Origin: Neobacillus piezotolerans
GTDB taxonomy: Bacteria > Bacillota > Bacilli > Bacillales > Cytobacillaceae
DNA length: 64,000 nucleotides
Direction of reading: 5' to 3'
Assembly (NCBI RefSeq): GCF_003362805.1
Contig: NZ_QNQT01000012.1
Location: 1 to 64,000, forward strand
In this document: positions 24,510-34,120 of the stretch, one piece after another
Layout of the letters: every line of letters starts with the position of its first letter
Position numbering within the stretch: position 1 is the stretch's first letter
Position numbers and translations under genes: made by a program
The notes under the pieces: model-generated
Databases searched by the model: none
Told to the model about the DNA's origin: nothing
The model's input: the letters and a program-made list of their open reading frames with translations, nothing else

Positions 24510-26234
24510 TTACAGTTTTGTATTGACGATATCCATGAACTCTGACTCGATCTGCTTAAGTTTTTTCCTGCTTGCTTCGAGGCTCTTGTCATTGACGCCG
24601 AAATAAAACTTGATTTTCGGTTCGGTGCCGGATGGCCTTAGGCAAACCCACGATCCATCCTCAAAGAAATATTTCAGGACATTTGATTTAGGCAGGGCGA
24701 TTTTTTCCATGCCCGCTGAAGAAATCCGGACACTTTCAAGGTAATCCTCCGAAGAAATCACTGACATACTCGCAATGGTTGAAGGTGGATTGGAGCGGAA
24801 GCCAGCCATCATTTTGGCGATTAATTCGGCTCCATCCTTCCCTTTCATCGTCATTGACTGCAATCCTTCCTGGAAATAGCCATACTTCTCAAAAACATTC
24901 ATCAGGCCGTCATACAGGCTTAAGCCTTTTTCCTTGTAATGCGCGCACACCTCCGCCGACATGAGGGCCGCCTGGACGGCATCCTTGTCGCGGGCGAAAT
25001 CGCCAATCAGGTAGCCATAGCTTTCCTCATAACCGAACAGGAATGTCCGGTCTCCGGCATTTTCAAATTCATTGATTTTCTCTGCAATGAATTTGAACCC
25101 TGTCAGGACATCAATTGTCTCCAATCCATAGGCGTCGGCAATTTTCCGGCCTATTTCGGATGTGACAATCGTTTTCAGGACGACCCCGTTTTTAGGAAGG
25201 GTCCCTTTTGCTTTTTTCTGTTCAAGGATATAATCCAAAAGCACAGCCCCGGTCTGATTTCCAGTTAGAACCTCGTATTCGCCATCGTTGTTCTTCACTG
25301 CGATGCCAAGCCTGTCCGCGTCCGGGTCTGTGGCGATCAGGATATCCGCATCCACCGCTTTTCCATCGCGGATGGCCAGTTCGAATGCCGCATGCTCCTC
25401 AGGATTTGGACTTTTGACCGTTGAAAAGTTTGGATCCGGAAGTTCCTGTTCACGGACGACGTGGACATTTTTATAGCCGAGCGCACCCAAAGCTGCCCTG
25501 ACTGGCTTGTTGGCCGTCCCATGGAGCGGAGTGAAAACAATCTCGATTGGCGATTCCTCCGCAATCTTCGGATTTTCCGAAATTGTTGCCAGCTTGGTGA
25601 TATAGGCGCTGTCGATGTCGCTTCCAATTGTCTCAATCAGACCTGCGCGGCGCAGTTCTTCTTCACTTGCCACTTCAATTTGAAGTTCATTGTCAACTTC
25701 ATTTACCTTCGCGATGACTTCATCCGCACTCTCCGGCGGCAGCTGGCCGCCATCCTCCCCGTATACCTTGTAGCCATTATACTCTGGTGGATTATGGCTT
25801 GCTGTTATCACAATGCCTGCCGCCGCGTTCAAGTACCGGACAGCAAATGAAAGCTCAGGCGTTGGGCGCAGCTCATCAAATACATACGCTTTGATGCCTC
25901 TTGTCGCCAGCGTCCTCGCCGCCTCCATGGCGAATTCGGGTGACTTATGGCGGGAATCATAGGCAATGGCCACCCCGCGCCTTTTCGCTTCATCGCCCTT
26001 CCCCTCTATATAGGAAGCAAGTCCGCTGGATGCCTTTCGAATGGTATAGACATTCATTCGATTTGTGCCGGCACCTATTTCCCCACGCATTCCTCCAGTA
26101 CCAAACTCAAGGTTTTTATAAAAAGAATCCTCCAGCAGCTTGTCATTTTGCTTCATTGACTCCAATTCTGCCTTTAACTCTAAATCCATCTCTGTAAACT
26201 CTATCCATTTTGCTGCTTTTTGTTTCCAGTCCAT
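24510..26234 (-). CDS. pgcA: Phosphoglucomutase / phosphomannomutase (PgcA)
   Basis: A 574-residue alpha-D-phosphohexomutase that interconverts glucose 6-phosphate and glucose 1-phosphate for UDP-glucose, wall polymer and glycolipid synthesis. The phosphoserine loop [11 protein letters not shown] has Ser146, the metal loop is [10 protein letters not shown], the sugar-binding loop is FGYEESYGY and the phosphate-binding loop is [15 protein letters not shown] 26234 follows GGAGGAATT. It lies upstream of the yhcYZ-like pair as in B. subtilis. Confidence 0.95.
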   Translation of the reverse strand: MDWKQKAAKWIEFTEMDLELKAELESMKQNDKLLEDSFYKNLEFGTGGMRGEIGAGTNRMNVYTIRKASSGLASYIEGKGDEAKRRGVAIAYDSRHKSPEFAMEAARTLATRGIKAYVFDELRPTPELSFAVRYLNAAAGIVITASHNPPEYNGYKVYGEDGGQLPPESADEVIAKVNEVDNELQIEVASEEELRRAGLIETIGSDIDSAYITKLATISENPKIAEESPIEIVFTPLHGTANKPVRAALGALGYKNVHVVREQELPDPNFSTVKSPNPEEHAAFELAIRDGKAVDADILIATDPDADRLGIAVKNNDGEYEVLTGNQTGAVLLDYILEQKKAKGTLPKNGVVLKTIVTSEIGRKIADAYGLETIDVLTGFKFIAEKINEFENAGDRTFLFGYEESYGYLIGDFARDKDAVQAALMSAEVCAHYKEKGLSLYDGLMNVFEKYGYFQEGLQSMTMKGKDGAELIAKMMAGFRSNPPSTIASMSVISSEDYLESVRISSAGMEKIALPKSNVLKYFFEDGSWVCLRPSGTEPKIKFYFGVNDKSLEASRKKLKQIESEFMDIVNTKL

Positions 26235-26422
26235 TGCAAATTCCTCCGCTTCTCAATAGCTATCTTTTCATTTTCACCTAACCGAAAAGGCCGCTATTCT
26301 TATACAAACTCTATTCTATCGGGTTGCCTCCCGATTTTCCACAATCGTCAATTTTCGACCTTGTCACAGGATTGTACAAAATTAAATTTTTCCCTTAATA
26401 TATTGAAAAGAGGTGAAGAATA

Positions 26423-26854
26423 ATGAAAAAGGACAACCGGGAGAATGTTTTATTTTTTGCATGGGCCGTCTCCATACTGGCGATGTTCGGCAGCCTGTAC
26501 TTCTCGGAAATCAGGAAGTATGAACCGTGCGAACTCTGCTGGTACCAGCGCATCCTCATGTACCCGCTGGCCCTCCAGCTTGGCATTGCCATCGTAAAAA
26601 AGGATTACCGGTTTGCCTTATACAGCGGGTGGATGTCAGCGATCGGCATATTGGTTTCCGCCTATCATTATTCCCTGCAGAAGCTTCCTTTCATGGCTGA
26701 AGCTGCCCCTGCGTGCGGAAGGGTGCCATGCACGGGCCAATACATTAACTGGCTTGGTTTCATTACCATTCCATTCCTCGCCCTAACGGCGTTTACACTT
26801 ATTTTTCTATGCAGCATAATCATTTTAAAAAGAAACAAGGGGGAACAAGCATAA
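26423..26854 (+). CDS. bdbC: DsbB-type disulfide oxidoreductase, BdbC-like
   Basis: A 143-residue membrane protein with four helices. Two redox cysteine pairs face outward: Cys36/Cys39 in PCELCWYQR and Cys98/Cys103 in ACGRVPC. Such proteins pass electrons from an extracellular thiol oxidase to quinone and so re-oxidise it. ATG 26423 has AGGTG upstream. Its stop codon shares a base with the start of the thioredoxin-like gene, so the two form a coupled pair like BdbC/BdbD or BdbB/BdbA. Confidence 0.93.
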   Translation: MKKDNRENVLFFAWAVSILAMFGSLYFSEIRKYEPCELCWYQRILMYPLALQLGIAIVKKDYRFALYSGWMSAIGILVSAYHYSLQKLPFMAEAAPACGRVPCTGQYINWLGFITIPFLALTAFTLIFLCSIIILKRNKGEQA

Positions 26855-27327
26855 TGAAGAAAGTTCTCATCTTTCTCGGGGTCGTTGTCTTACTCTTTAT
26901 TGGCACGGCTTATTTGACAAATAAACAGAATGAAGAAAAAGCTAGCGGGAAAAATCCGTATGGCGATAAGCAGCTTTACCCGGAAACAATCGCCCAGTTG
27001 GACGACCCAAACTACCAAAACATTATCACGCTTGATAATCTTGAAAAGAAGCTAGCCAACCAAGAGGATTTGACCGTTTATTTTTATAGCCCAACATGCC
27101 CGCACTGTAAAAAAGTGACACCAATCCTGATGCCGCTCGCGAAGAAATTGGGCGTAGATATCTTACAGCTGAATGTGCTTGAATACGATTCGGCATGGGA
27201 TGAATTCGCTATCGAAGGCACCCCGACGCTGGTACGGTTTGAAAATGGCAAAGAAACAGCAAGAATTGTCGGAGAACAGGATAAGGGGCGTTTTCAGGAA
27301 TGGTTGGAGGAAAATGCCAAGGAATAA
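26854..27327 (+). CDS. Membrane-anchored thioredoxin-like protein
   Basis: A 157-residue protein with an N-terminal signal anchor (residues 3-22) and a thioredoxin domain facing outward. The active site is SPTCPHCKK (Cys82, Cys85) and the cis-proline loop is EGTPTLVRF. It is likely the thiol partner of the adjacent DsbB-type protein, helping form disulfides in exported proteins. ATG 26854 overlaps the preceding TAA and is preceded by AAGGGGGAA. Confidence 0.9.
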   Translation: MKKVLIFLGVVVLLFIGTAYLTNKQNEEKASGKNPYGDKQLYPETIAQLDDPNYQNIITLDNLEKKLANQEDLTVYFYSPTCPHCKKVTPILMPLAKKLGVDILQLNVLEYDSAWDEFAIEGTPTLVRFENGKETARIVGEQDKGRFQEWLEENAKE

Positions 27328-27340
27328 CGGCTTAAAGAAC

Positions 27341-27371
27341 AAAAACGCCTGCTGGCTAGCAGGCGTTTTTG
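27341..27371 (+). terminator. Terminator after the thioredoxin-like gene
   Basis: AAAAACGCCTGCT and AGCAGGCGTTTTT pair around a very short loop, with a T-run. Confidence 0.9.
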
Positions 27372-27385
27372 TCATGAATGGTAAA

Positions 27386-27781
27386 TCAAACGAGAAGCTG
27401 ATTGGCCGCGGGTGCAAACACACTAAAAATGGAATCGGCGCATTTTCGCCCTGGCAGGAAGGAATCGAACCCAAACGGAAAAAAAAGGCCATAGTAACGG
27501 AGATTTTCGGCATTTTTCAAAAAAAGCGCCCTGTGATGGTCAATGGGTTTGGGTGATTCAAGGATGGAAATCAGTGTTTGCAGGCTTGCCATGACATAGA
27601 AGGCATCACGTAACGTTCCGTAGGCGTCCTGGCTGCTTTCATTATGTAGCACTCCAAGCCTTTCAAATTCTTTAATTTCCCGATCGGAAAAATACCTTGG
27701 CATTATGCCTGAGTAAAAATACTTGATCAAATCACCGATTTCTTCCTCCTGGCCAGGCGTCGAGGCAAAAACGATTTTCAC
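27386..27781 (-). CDS. yhcU: YhcU-like conserved protein (DUF5365)
   Basis: A 131-residue soluble protein beginning MKIVFASTPGQEEEI, with GTG 27781 as start behind AAGGTGGTC. It resembles YhcU of B. subtilis, which has the same length and also lies beside the pseudouridine synthase yhcT. No motif suggests an activity. Confidence 0.75.
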   Translation of the reverse strand: MKIVFASTPGQEEEIGDLIKYFYSGIMPRYFSDREIKEFERLGVLHNESSQDAYGTLRDAFYVMASLQTLISILESPKPIDHHRALFLKNAENLRYYGLFFPFGFDSFLPGRKCADSIFSVFAPAANQLLV

Positions 27782-27911
27782 GGAAAGACCACCTTTGTTA
27801 CAATTGTAATACTGACGTAATATATCCTAAGAATAGCACATTCAGAACTGTAAATAGGATGGTAATTTCATCCACATACATCCAAAAGTGGGAACAGAAA
27901 GGAGCGTACAT

Positions 27912-28832
27912 ATGCTGCATACCAAAAGAGCGGGAAATTACCTTGAATTGGCAATTCCCGATGCCTGGGATGGAATAAAAACCGCGCAGATTTTCAAGGA
28001 AAAATGGGGGGTTCCGAAAAAAATCGCCCACAATTTCAGGATGGAAGGCAAAGTTCTTTTGAAGGGTACAAAAGTGGATTGGGAAACACCATTGCCTAAG
28101 GGAACTAAAATCCATATCTTGCTATTCGGGGACGAGCTTCCAGAAATTCAGCCCTTTTTCATGGAATTGGGCATTCTTTATGAGGACAGCCATTTGCTGA
28201 TTATCAATAAGCCGCCCTATATCAATACCCATCCAAACTCCCCCGGGGACAACGAAACGCTTGTCAATGGGGTTTCCGCCTACCTCCAGGCTTCGGGGGA
28301 CGGCGGATCCATCCAGCAAATCCATCGCCTTGACCGTGATACATCCGGGGCTATCCTATTCGCCAAGCATCCTCTAGCTGGCGCCATTCTTGACAGGATG
28401 CTGGAGGAACGGGCGATCAAAAGGACTTATATCGCTGGAGTCCAGGGAACCGGCCTGAAGAGAATGGGGACGATCAAAGAACCGATTGGAAGGGACCGCC
28501 ACCATGCAACCCGGAGGAGAGTATCAAAAACAGGCCAGGTAGCCGTAACCCATTATAAAGTTTTAAAAGCTGACCATGAAAAAGGGTTGACATTGGTTTC
28601 CTGCTGGCTTGAGACAGGCAGGACCCACCAAATCCGGGTCCATTTCAGCCATATGGGGCACCCATTGGCCGGGGACTTACTTTATGGGGGCAAACCAATT
28701 TTTAAACGGCAGGCCCTCCACTCGGCAAAGGTGGAATTTAACCATCCCATTACACTTGAAAAAATTGTTGTGTATGCTCCGTTCCCGGACGAGCTGGCGA
28801 TGTTCAAAGGCATTGATTTGGAGAAGATTTAA
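27912..28832 (+). CDS. yhcT: RluD-type 23S rRNA or tRNA pseudouridine synthase, YhcT-like
   Basis: A 306-residue enzyme that isomerises uridine to pseudouridine in RNA. A short S4-like N-terminal region precedes the catalytic domain; the catalytic Asp141 is in IHRLDRDTSGA, and LETGRTHQIRVHFSHMGHP closes the active site. ATG 27912 follows AAAGGAG; GTG 27888 in frame has no site. It is divergent from yhcU. The target uridine is not known. Confidence 0.92.
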   Translation: MLHTKRAGNYLELAIPDAWDGIKTAQIFKEKWGVPKKIAHNFRMEGKVLLKGTKVDWETPLPKGTKIHILLFGDELPEIQPFFMELGILYEDSHLLIINKPPYINTHPNSPGDNETLVNGVSAYLQASGDGGSIQQIHRLDRDTSGAILFAKHPLAGAILDRMLEERAIKRTYIAGVQGTGLKRMGTIKEPIGRDRHHATRRRVSKTGQVAVTHYKVLKADHEKGLTLVSCWLETGRTHQIRVHFSHMGHPLAGDLLYGGKPIFKRQALHSAKVEFNHPITLEKIVVYAPFPDELAMFKGIDLEKI

Positions 28833-28862
28833 GCGATAATCAGGTTCTTCTAATTTCCCACA

Positions 28863-28891
28863 CAAAAAAAGGCCTCCCATATAGGGAGGCC
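28863..28891 (-). terminator. Terminator of the YeaQ-like gene
   Basis: GGCCTCCC and GGGAGGCC pair around ATATA; TTTTTTTG follows on the minus strand. Confidence 0.88.
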
Positions 28892-28901
28892 CCGCTGATT
28901 A

Positions 28902-29159
28902 TTAATGATTTGACCTTCGGAAGCTTTTCATAATCAGGCTTAGCAGGAAAACAAGGATTACTGCTCCAATTATGGCCGGAATTATTGCAAAGTCCGCTAC
29001 TACAGGACCCCAGTCACCGAAAATCGCTGTACCCAACCATGCGCCTACGAAACCTGCAATAATATTACCTATAATTCCGCCCGGAACATCCCTGCCTACG
29101 ATCATCCCTGCTAGCCAACCGATGATTCCTCCAATAATTAATGCCCAAAGAAAACTCAT
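28902..29159 (-). CDS. GlsB/YeaQ/YmgE family small membrane protein
   Basis: An 85-residue membrane protein with three glycine-rich helices (GGIIGWLAGMIVGRDVPGG, then GNIIAGFVGAWLGTAIFG, then a hydrophobic segment), matching the transglycosylase-associated family of general stress proteins. Function is not known. ATG 29159 follows GGAG. A possible 42-codon frame ends just before its ribosome binding site. Confidence 0.88.
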   Translation of the reverse strand: MSFLWALIIGGIIGWLAGMIVGRDVPGGIIGNIIAGFVGAWLGTAIFGDWGPVVADFAIIPAIIGAVILVFLLSLIMKSFRRSNH

Positions 29160-29165
29160 TTAAAT

Positions 29166-29294
29166 TCACTCCTTGAAAAGTAGTTGTTTTGTATAGTGCG
29201 CCTTTGTATTCCGGCTGCTGCAGCCACAAACAGCTTTGGTGTAACATCTGGGACGCCTTCGCCCGCTGTTGTTTTTCCTAACTGTTTGTACCAT
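29166..29294 (-). CDS. Possible 42-residue basic, Cys-containing peptide
   Basis: A short frame starts at ATG 29294, seven bases after GGGGG, and ends at TGA 29168-29166, inside the leader of the YeaQ-like gene, with which it may be cotranscribed. The product is strongly basic with the segment GRRRPRCYTKAVCGCSSRN. No family is recognised. It may be a leader peptide or chance. Confidence 0.3.
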   Translation of the reverse strand: MVQTVRKNNSGRRRPRCYTKAVCGCSSRNTKAHYTKQLLFKE

Positions 29295-29370
29295 TAAAAT
29301 ACCCCCATTTTATTAAAATAAACACAATCAATTTTTCTCCATATCAAGGGGCAATATAACAGTTCCTACT

Positions 29371-29399
29371 AAAAAAAGCCGCCGAGGGCTCGGCAGGCT
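29371..29399 (-). terminator. Terminator of the aldo/keto reductase gene
   Basis: GCCGCCGAG pairs with CTCGGCAGGC with small bulges; GGCTTTTTTTAG follows on the minus strand. Confidence 0.75.
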
Positions 29400-29422
29400 A
29401 GAAATCATGCAGTGTACGGCAA

Positions 29423-30250
29423 TTAAAAAGCGAAATTGTCCGGATCCGCCCCAAAGCGCGTGCCCGCATCCAGTTTGTTAATTAAATCCATGTCATTCAT
29501 TAAAAGTTCAAAATCGAATATATCTGCGTTCTCCTTTAGTCTGGAAGGTGTTATAGACTTTGGAATGACTGCTACGCCATTTTGCAAATGCCAGCGAAGT
29601 ATGACTTGCGCGGGCGATTTTCCATATTTTTCAGCGATAGCCGTAAGGATTGGGTCAGCGAGGATTCTTCCTCTCGCAAGGGGTGACCAAGCCTGGACAA
29701 GAATATCATTTTTTTCACAAAACTGCCTAAGTTCCTTTTGGGCAAGTACGGGGTGAAGTTCAACCTGATTGACAGCCGGCTTTAGCTTGCTTTGCCCCAT
29801 TACATCCTCAAGATGGTGGATATTGAAATTGCTGACTCCGATAGCACGTACTTTGCCTTCCTCATAAATCTTTTCAAGTGCTCTCCAAGTATCCATATAT
29901 TTTCCCTTTACCGGCCAGTGAACCAGGTATAAGTCAATATACTCAAGCCCCAGTCTCCTGAGGCTCGTTTCAAAAGCCTTCATAGTTGAATCGTAACCTT
30001 GGTCGCTGTTCCATACTTTTGTCGTGATAAAAATGTCTTCGCGCGGCAATCCGCTTTCGCGTATAGCCCGGCCGACTCCCTCTTCATTCTGATAAAGCGC
30101 CGCCGTATCAATCAGCCTGTAACCCAGTCTGAGCGCTTCGGCAACAACCCCTTCAACTTGGGCTCCTTCCTCTACCTTATAAACGCCAAGCCCAAAATAC
30201 GGTATGACAACTCCATTGTGCAGCTTTGCAGTTTCGTTTATTGAATCCAT
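29423..30250 (-). CDS. Aldo/keto reductase (YvgN-like)
   Basis: A 275-residue NADPH-dependent reductase of aldehydes and ketones. The catalytic tetrad is visible as Asp48, Tyr53, Lys78 and His111, in LIDTAALYQNE, ITTKVW and LVHWPVKG; the cofactor site is VIPKSITPSRLKEN. B. subtilis YvgN is of this type and reduces methylglyoxal. ATG 30250 follows GGAGGGTGAT. It is monocistronic. Confidence 0.93.
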   Translation of the reverse strand: MDSINETAKLHNGVVIPYFGLGVYKVEEGAQVEGVVAEALRLGYRLIDTAALYQNEEGVGRAIRESGLPREDIFITTKVWNSDQGYDSTMKAFETSLRRLGLEYIDLYLVHWPVKGKYMDTWRALEKIYEEGKVRAIGVSNFNIHHLEDVMGQSKLKPAVNQVELHPVLAQKELRQFCEKNDILVQAWSPLARGRILADPILTAIAEKYGKSPAQVILRWHLQNGVAVIPKSITPSRLKENADIFDFELLMNDMDLINKLDAGTRFGADPDNFAF

Positions 30251-30534
30251 TTAATCACCCTCCTTGTACCTTATACAGATTTTACATTCAATGTCCGGGA
30301 GTTGCACACTATATAGAAGGAACTTTTCCCTGCCTGGATAGTTTTATTGCTTAAATGGAGGATATATTTAAAGAAGGAATTGCTTTACTAAATTGAAAAA
30401 CTCAAATGTTTTCTACCGGAAATGTTAAGTTTTTGTAAATAAAACGTAAAGTACTTTTCAATTGCTTCATATTTAATTTACAATAATTCAGCTTGGCACA
30501 ATTATGAAAACGCAATAATAAACGGGGGTAATCC

Positions 30535-31155
30535 ATGATGGCTTTTAAAAAGAATGACAAGTTCACAGCCCTTCTTAGTGAAATTGCCGCGAACCTAAAA
30601 GAAAGCACCAATTATTTTACAGACTATAAGCTGAAAAACGTTAGCGACCTAAAGACTTTTTCGGAAAGTATGAAAGAGTATGAATCCAAAGGCGATACGT
30701 ATATCCATTCTGTCATCAAGGAACTGAATGATGCTTTCATTACGCCAATTGAAAGGGAAGACATCCTTCATCTATCCAACAGCATGGATGATGTTCTTGA
30801 CGGTCTGGAGCATTGCGCTGCACTTTTCGAAATGTATTCCATAACGGATGCAGATGATTATATGCTGCAATTTACTTCGGCTATCCAGAGCAGTGTCATT
30901 GAAATTGAGAAGGCCATAACCCTTCTTGCGGCAAAAAAACTGCTTCAAATCCGTGAGCATGCAATCGCCATTAAAGATTATGAGTCTAAATGCGATGGAA
31001 TCTTAAGGCAGTCAATCAAGCATTTATTCTCCGTTGAAAAGGATCCAATCCGCATTATCCAATACAAAGAGATTTACGAAACACTGGAAGACATCGCGGA
31101 CAGCTGCCAGGGCGTTGCGAACACTCTCGAAACCATTATCATGAAAAATGCCTAA
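30535..31155 (+). CDS. DUF47 / PhoU-like protein, YkaA-like
   Basis: A 206-residue all-helical soluble protein of the DUF47 family, related to PhoU. Typical segments are KGDTYIHSVIKELNDAFITP, REDILHLSNSMDDVLDGLEH and YKEIYETLEDIADSCQGVAN, rich in metal-binding acidic residues. Such proteins are encoded with Pit transporters and are thought to control phosphate uptake. ATG 30535 follows GGGGG; the Pit gene begins 11 bases after it. Confidence 0.92.
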   Translation: MMAFKKNDKFTALLSEIAANLKESTNYFTDYKLKNVSDLKTFSESMKEYESKGDTYIHSVIKELNDAFITPIEREDILHLSNSMDDVLDGLEHCAALFEMYSITDADDYMLQFTSAIQSSVIEIEKAITLLAAKKLLQIREHAIAIKDYESKCDGILRQSIKHLFSVEKDPIRIIQYKEIYETLEDIADSCQGVANTLETIIMKNA

Positions 31156-31166
31156 GGAGCTAAACG

Positions 31167-32174
31167 ATGGATTATATATTTATCTTAACCATAGCTATTG
31201 TAATTTTGGCTCTTGCGTTTGATTTCATTAACGGTTTTCATGATACGGCAAATGCAATCGCCACTTCGGTGTCGACCAAGGCATTAAGGCCGCGGCATGC
31301 GATCATCCTGGCTGCCGTCATGAACTTCGTCGGCGCGATGACCTTCACCGGGGTCGCAAAAACAATTACAAAGGATATTGTGGACCCATTCACCCTTCAG
31401 AATGGTACTGTCGTGATTATGGCAGCCCTCCTGTCGGGAATTACATGGAACCTTCTCACCTGGTATTTTGGAATCCCGAGCAGCTCTTCTCACACATTAA
31501 TCGGTTCGATCGCGGGGGCGGCAATTGCCTCTTCCGGGTTCAGTATAATTGAATACAAGGGTTTCCTGAAAATTCTCCAAGCCTTGATTTTCTCACCGAT
31601 TCTGGCTTTTGTCGTAGGTTATATTGTTTATTCGATTTTTAAATTCGTTTTTAAGGATGCGAACCTGACCAAAACCAACCGGAACTTCAGGATGATCCAG
31701 ATTGGGACGGCAGCGCTTCAGTCCTATACCCATGGAACCAACGATGCCCAGAAGGCAATGGGTATCATAACGATGGCCCTGATTGCTAATGGATACGTCC
31801 AATCTTCGGATATCCCGTTCTGGGTACAGTTAGCCTGCGCAACTGCGATGGGCCTTGGAACATCAATCGGCGGCTGGAAAATCATCAAGACTGTCGGCGG
31901 GAAAATTATGAAAATCAGGCCAATCAATGGAGTCGCTGCCGACCTGACCGGCGCTATGATTATCTTTGGGGCAACCTATATCCATTTACCTGTCAGTACG
32001 ACACACGTTATCTCTTCCGGTATCCTCGGTGTGGGGGCTTCCCATCGCCTAAAAGGGGTAAAATGGGGGACGGCCCAAACGATGCTCCTAACATGGGTCA
32101 TCACTTTGCCAATATCAGCGGCCATTGCGGCAACTTTCTTTTACATCCTTAATGCACTTTTGCCTAACTTCTAA
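31167..32174 (+). CDS. pit: Low-affinity inorganic phosphate transporter, Pit family
   Basis: A 335-residue membrane protein with about ten helices. Both PiT signature repeats are present: FDFINGFHDTANAIATSVST near 14-33 and the second half GTNDAQKAMGII. It imports phosphate, usually as a metal-phosphate complex with protons. The gene follows the DUF47 gene in the same operon and is closed by a terminator. Confidence 0.95.
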   Translation: MDYIFILTIAIVILALAFDFINGFHDTANAIATSVSTKALRPRHAIILAAVMNFVGAMTFTGVAKTITKDIVDPFTLQNGTVVIMAALLSGITWNLLTWYFGIPSSSSHTLIGSIAGAAIASSGFSIIEYKGFLKILQALIFSPILAFVVGYIVYSIFKFVFKDANLTKTNRNFRMIQIGTAALQSYTHGTNDAQKAMGIITMALIANGYVQSSDIPFWVQLACATAMGLGTSIGGWKIIKTVGGKIMKIRPINGVAADLTGAMIIFGATYIHLPVSTTHVISSGILGVGASHRLKGVKWGTAQTMLLTWVITLPISAAIAATFFYILNALLPNF

Positions 32175-32182
32175 TATAGTAA

Positions 32183-32213
32183 AAAGGGGCCTTCCAACTG
32201 GTAAAGGCCCCTT
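32183..32213. terminator. Bidirectional terminator after pit
   Basis: AAAGGGGCCTT and AAGGCCCCTTT pair around ten bases; T-runs lie on both outgoing sides. It also ends the convergent aminopeptidase transcript. Confidence 0.85.
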
Positions 32214-32230
32214 TCCTTATTGATAAATCG

Positions 32231-33160
32231 CTAACTTAAATGCAGCTTTTTGCCATCTATTTTTACAATCGGTTCGGTAATGACACAGTCTATGTGGACT
32301 CCCGCTTCATTCATACCGCCGAACGGTTTGTTGCTGCCAAAGGCGATATGGACCGTACCATATACCTTTTCATCTTCCAGGACATTGCCGGTCAACCTTG
32401 CCTTTTTATTGGTGCCAATCCCGAATTCCGCGATAATCCTGCCGTTCCCGTCACCCAGAATTTCGAGCAAGCGCTTTCCTTCTTCTCCGGCCGCGTCCGT
32501 CAATCTACCATTTTCTACCGTTAATAAAACAGGTTCGCTCACGACACCAATACCCGCAATAGATCCGTCGACCAATATTGTTCCATTCGCAGAATCCTCG
32601 ATAGGAGCGATATAACTCTCCCCTGACGGAAGATTCCCTGACTCCCCCTTATTTCGAAAGACGCCTGTGCTTGGAATACCCTGGCGCCCTTTAATGGAAA
32701 AAGTCAAACTGGAATTGCCTTTCGAAATGGTTACAGATTCTCCCTCATGAAGTAGCTGGCAGTATTCATTGGTAAGCCTTTCGACTTCCGAATAGTCCGC
32801 TGTGATGGCACCTTCCTGCAGCATGTCCATTGTTATTCCAGGCATTGTCGCCACCCGAGCCCCAGCGGACGACGCTTCCTTCCTTGCTTTTGTATGAGTA
32901 AGGGAGTGATGTGTAATGCAAAGGACTACGTCCGCTGCTTTCATTGCATCTGCAACGGCCTGCGGGGGTTCCTCGCCGGACTTTTTTCGTGTCATCATCT
33001 TCATCAGCATCGTTTCATTTCCCAGTGAAGCCGCCGCTTCATAAAAAACATTTGCAACTTCGTTTGAATCAGGATCCGAAACAACTATTATTTGTTCATT
33101 TTCCTGAATGCTTAAATTTGATTTCAAAATTGATTTGGCTGTTTCAAGTAAATCCGACAA
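32231..33160 (-). CDS. M29-like aminopeptidase family protein
   Basis: A 309-residue protein related to thermophilic aminopeptidases (M29) and to the 2,5-dihydroxypyridine dioxygenase NicX fold. Candidate metal ligands are in ILVDGSIAGIG, EFGIGTNKKARLTGN, DEKVYGTVHIAFGSN and NEAGVHIDCVI. It is shorter than classical M29 enzymes (about 400), as is usual for this subgroup. It follows the iclR gene by 18 bases and probably belongs to the same peptide-type catabolic regulon. The reaction (peptide cleavage or other hydrolysis) is uncertain. Confidence 0.75.
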   Translation of the reverse strand: MSDLLETAKSILKSNLSIQENEQIIVVSDPDSNEVANVFYEAAASLGNETMLMKMMTRKKSGEEPPQAVADAMKAADVVLCITHHSLTHTKARKEASSAGARVATMPGITMDMLQEGAITADYSEVERLTNEYCQLLHEGESVTISKGNSSLTFSIKGRQGIPSTGVFRNKGESGNLPSGESYIAPIEDSANGTILVDGSIAGIGVVSEPVLLTVENGRLTDAAGEEGKRLLEILGDGNGRIIAEFGIGTNKKARLTGNVLEDEKVYGTVHIAFGSNKPFGGMNEAGVHIDCVITEPIVKIDGKKLHLS

Positions 33161-33178
33161 TTTCCCATCCTCCTGCCT

Positions 33179-33940
33179 CTAAACTTTTAATTTCAGTTGA
33201 TACCTTTCTATGACACTGCGAACCTCATCCCTTGCAGCCATTAGCAATGGAAGGTATTCGTTCACTTTATCATCCGTCATCCTGTAAACTGGGCCAGAAA
33301 CGGTAATGGAACCAATGATTTCTCCCCGGTCAAACAGTGGAACGGCGACAGCAATAACATCAGAAGTGTATTCCCCTTGGCTTTTCGCCCATCCTCGTTC
33401 CCTGATATGTTCAAGTTCCGCTTTAAGCTCATCGGGGTTTGTCATCGTCGTTTTCGTATATTTCACCAAATCGGAATGGATGACTTCTTCAATGAAATCC
33501 TGAGGCATATAGGACAAAATGGTCCGATAGGAAGCGCCAACATATAAAGGGGCCCTGCTTCCCGCGGTGACAGAAAATTTCACCTTGTTTTCCGGTTCCA
33601 CCACATCAAGTGTAACGGCCTCATTCCTGTCTAAGACTGTCAAAAAAATTGATTCACCGGTTTTGTCCCGAAGCCGTTCCAGGATCGGACGAATTAAATT
33701 CGTTACATTAAGGCTCTCATACATAATCATGCCTAACTCCCATGTTGCATAGCCAAGGGAATATTTTTTTGTTTCCTTATCCTTTGAAATAAACCTATTT
33801 TTCTCTAACGTTTCAAGGATGCGGTAAATATTCGTATGGTTCAGGCCCATTTCATTGGCGAGTTCCCGCCCTCCCCAAACTGGCCGCTCTTTTGTAAACA
33901 TCCTCAAGACTTTCAATGCCAAATCCAATGTTTTTAGCAC
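33179..33940 (-). CDS. IclR-family transcriptional regulator
   Basis: A 253-residue regulator: an N-terminal winged helix (residues 1-65, recognition region GGRELANEMGLNHTNIYRIL) and a C-terminal ligand-binding GAF-like domain (80-250) with SVTAGSRAPLYVGASYRTIL and TSDVIAVAVPLFDRG. GTG 33940 follows GGGGGAGG. It is the only regulator in the transport and hydrolase block, so the four repeated palindromes at 40234-40425 are its most likely binding sites. The inducer is unknown. Confidence 0.92.
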   Translation of the reverse strand: MLKTLDLALKVLRMFTKERPVWGGRELANEMGLNHTNIYRILETLEKNRFISKDKETKKYSLGYATWELGMIMYESLNVTNLIRPILERLRDKTGESIFLTVLDRNEAVTLDVVEPENKVKFSVTAGSRAPLYVGASYRTILSYMPQDFIEEVIHSDLVKYTKTTMTNPDELKAELEHIRERGWAKSQGEYTSDVIAVAVPLFDRGEIIGSITVSGPVYRMTDDKVNEYLPLLMAARDEVRSVIERYQLKLKV

Positions 33941-34025
33941 ATAGTTCCTCCCCCTTCAAAACCATTCGGCAATTCCCATTACATCTCTAATTCTGGTAAA
34001 AAGCAATCGTTTTTTCAATAATAAA

Positions 34026-34076
34026 CAGTTATCCCGCCAATCTCCAAGGGAGGGAATGGTTTGGACAGGATAACTG
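34026..34076 (-). terminator. Terminator of the importer-DUF1177-M20 operon
   Basis: CAGTTATCC and GGATAACTG pair at the base of a long stem that also contains CTCC/GGAG; TTTATTATT follows on the minus strand. Confidence 0.65.
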
Positions 34077-34120
34077 CATGGAAATACAAGCCAGTATTAT
34101 TATAACTCGGCTGCTTTACC

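Noticed and set aside
30251-30534. Pho boxes in front of the DUF47-pit operon
   Set aside because: Only isolated TTTACA-like hexamers are visible, without the regular direct repeats that PhoP sites need.
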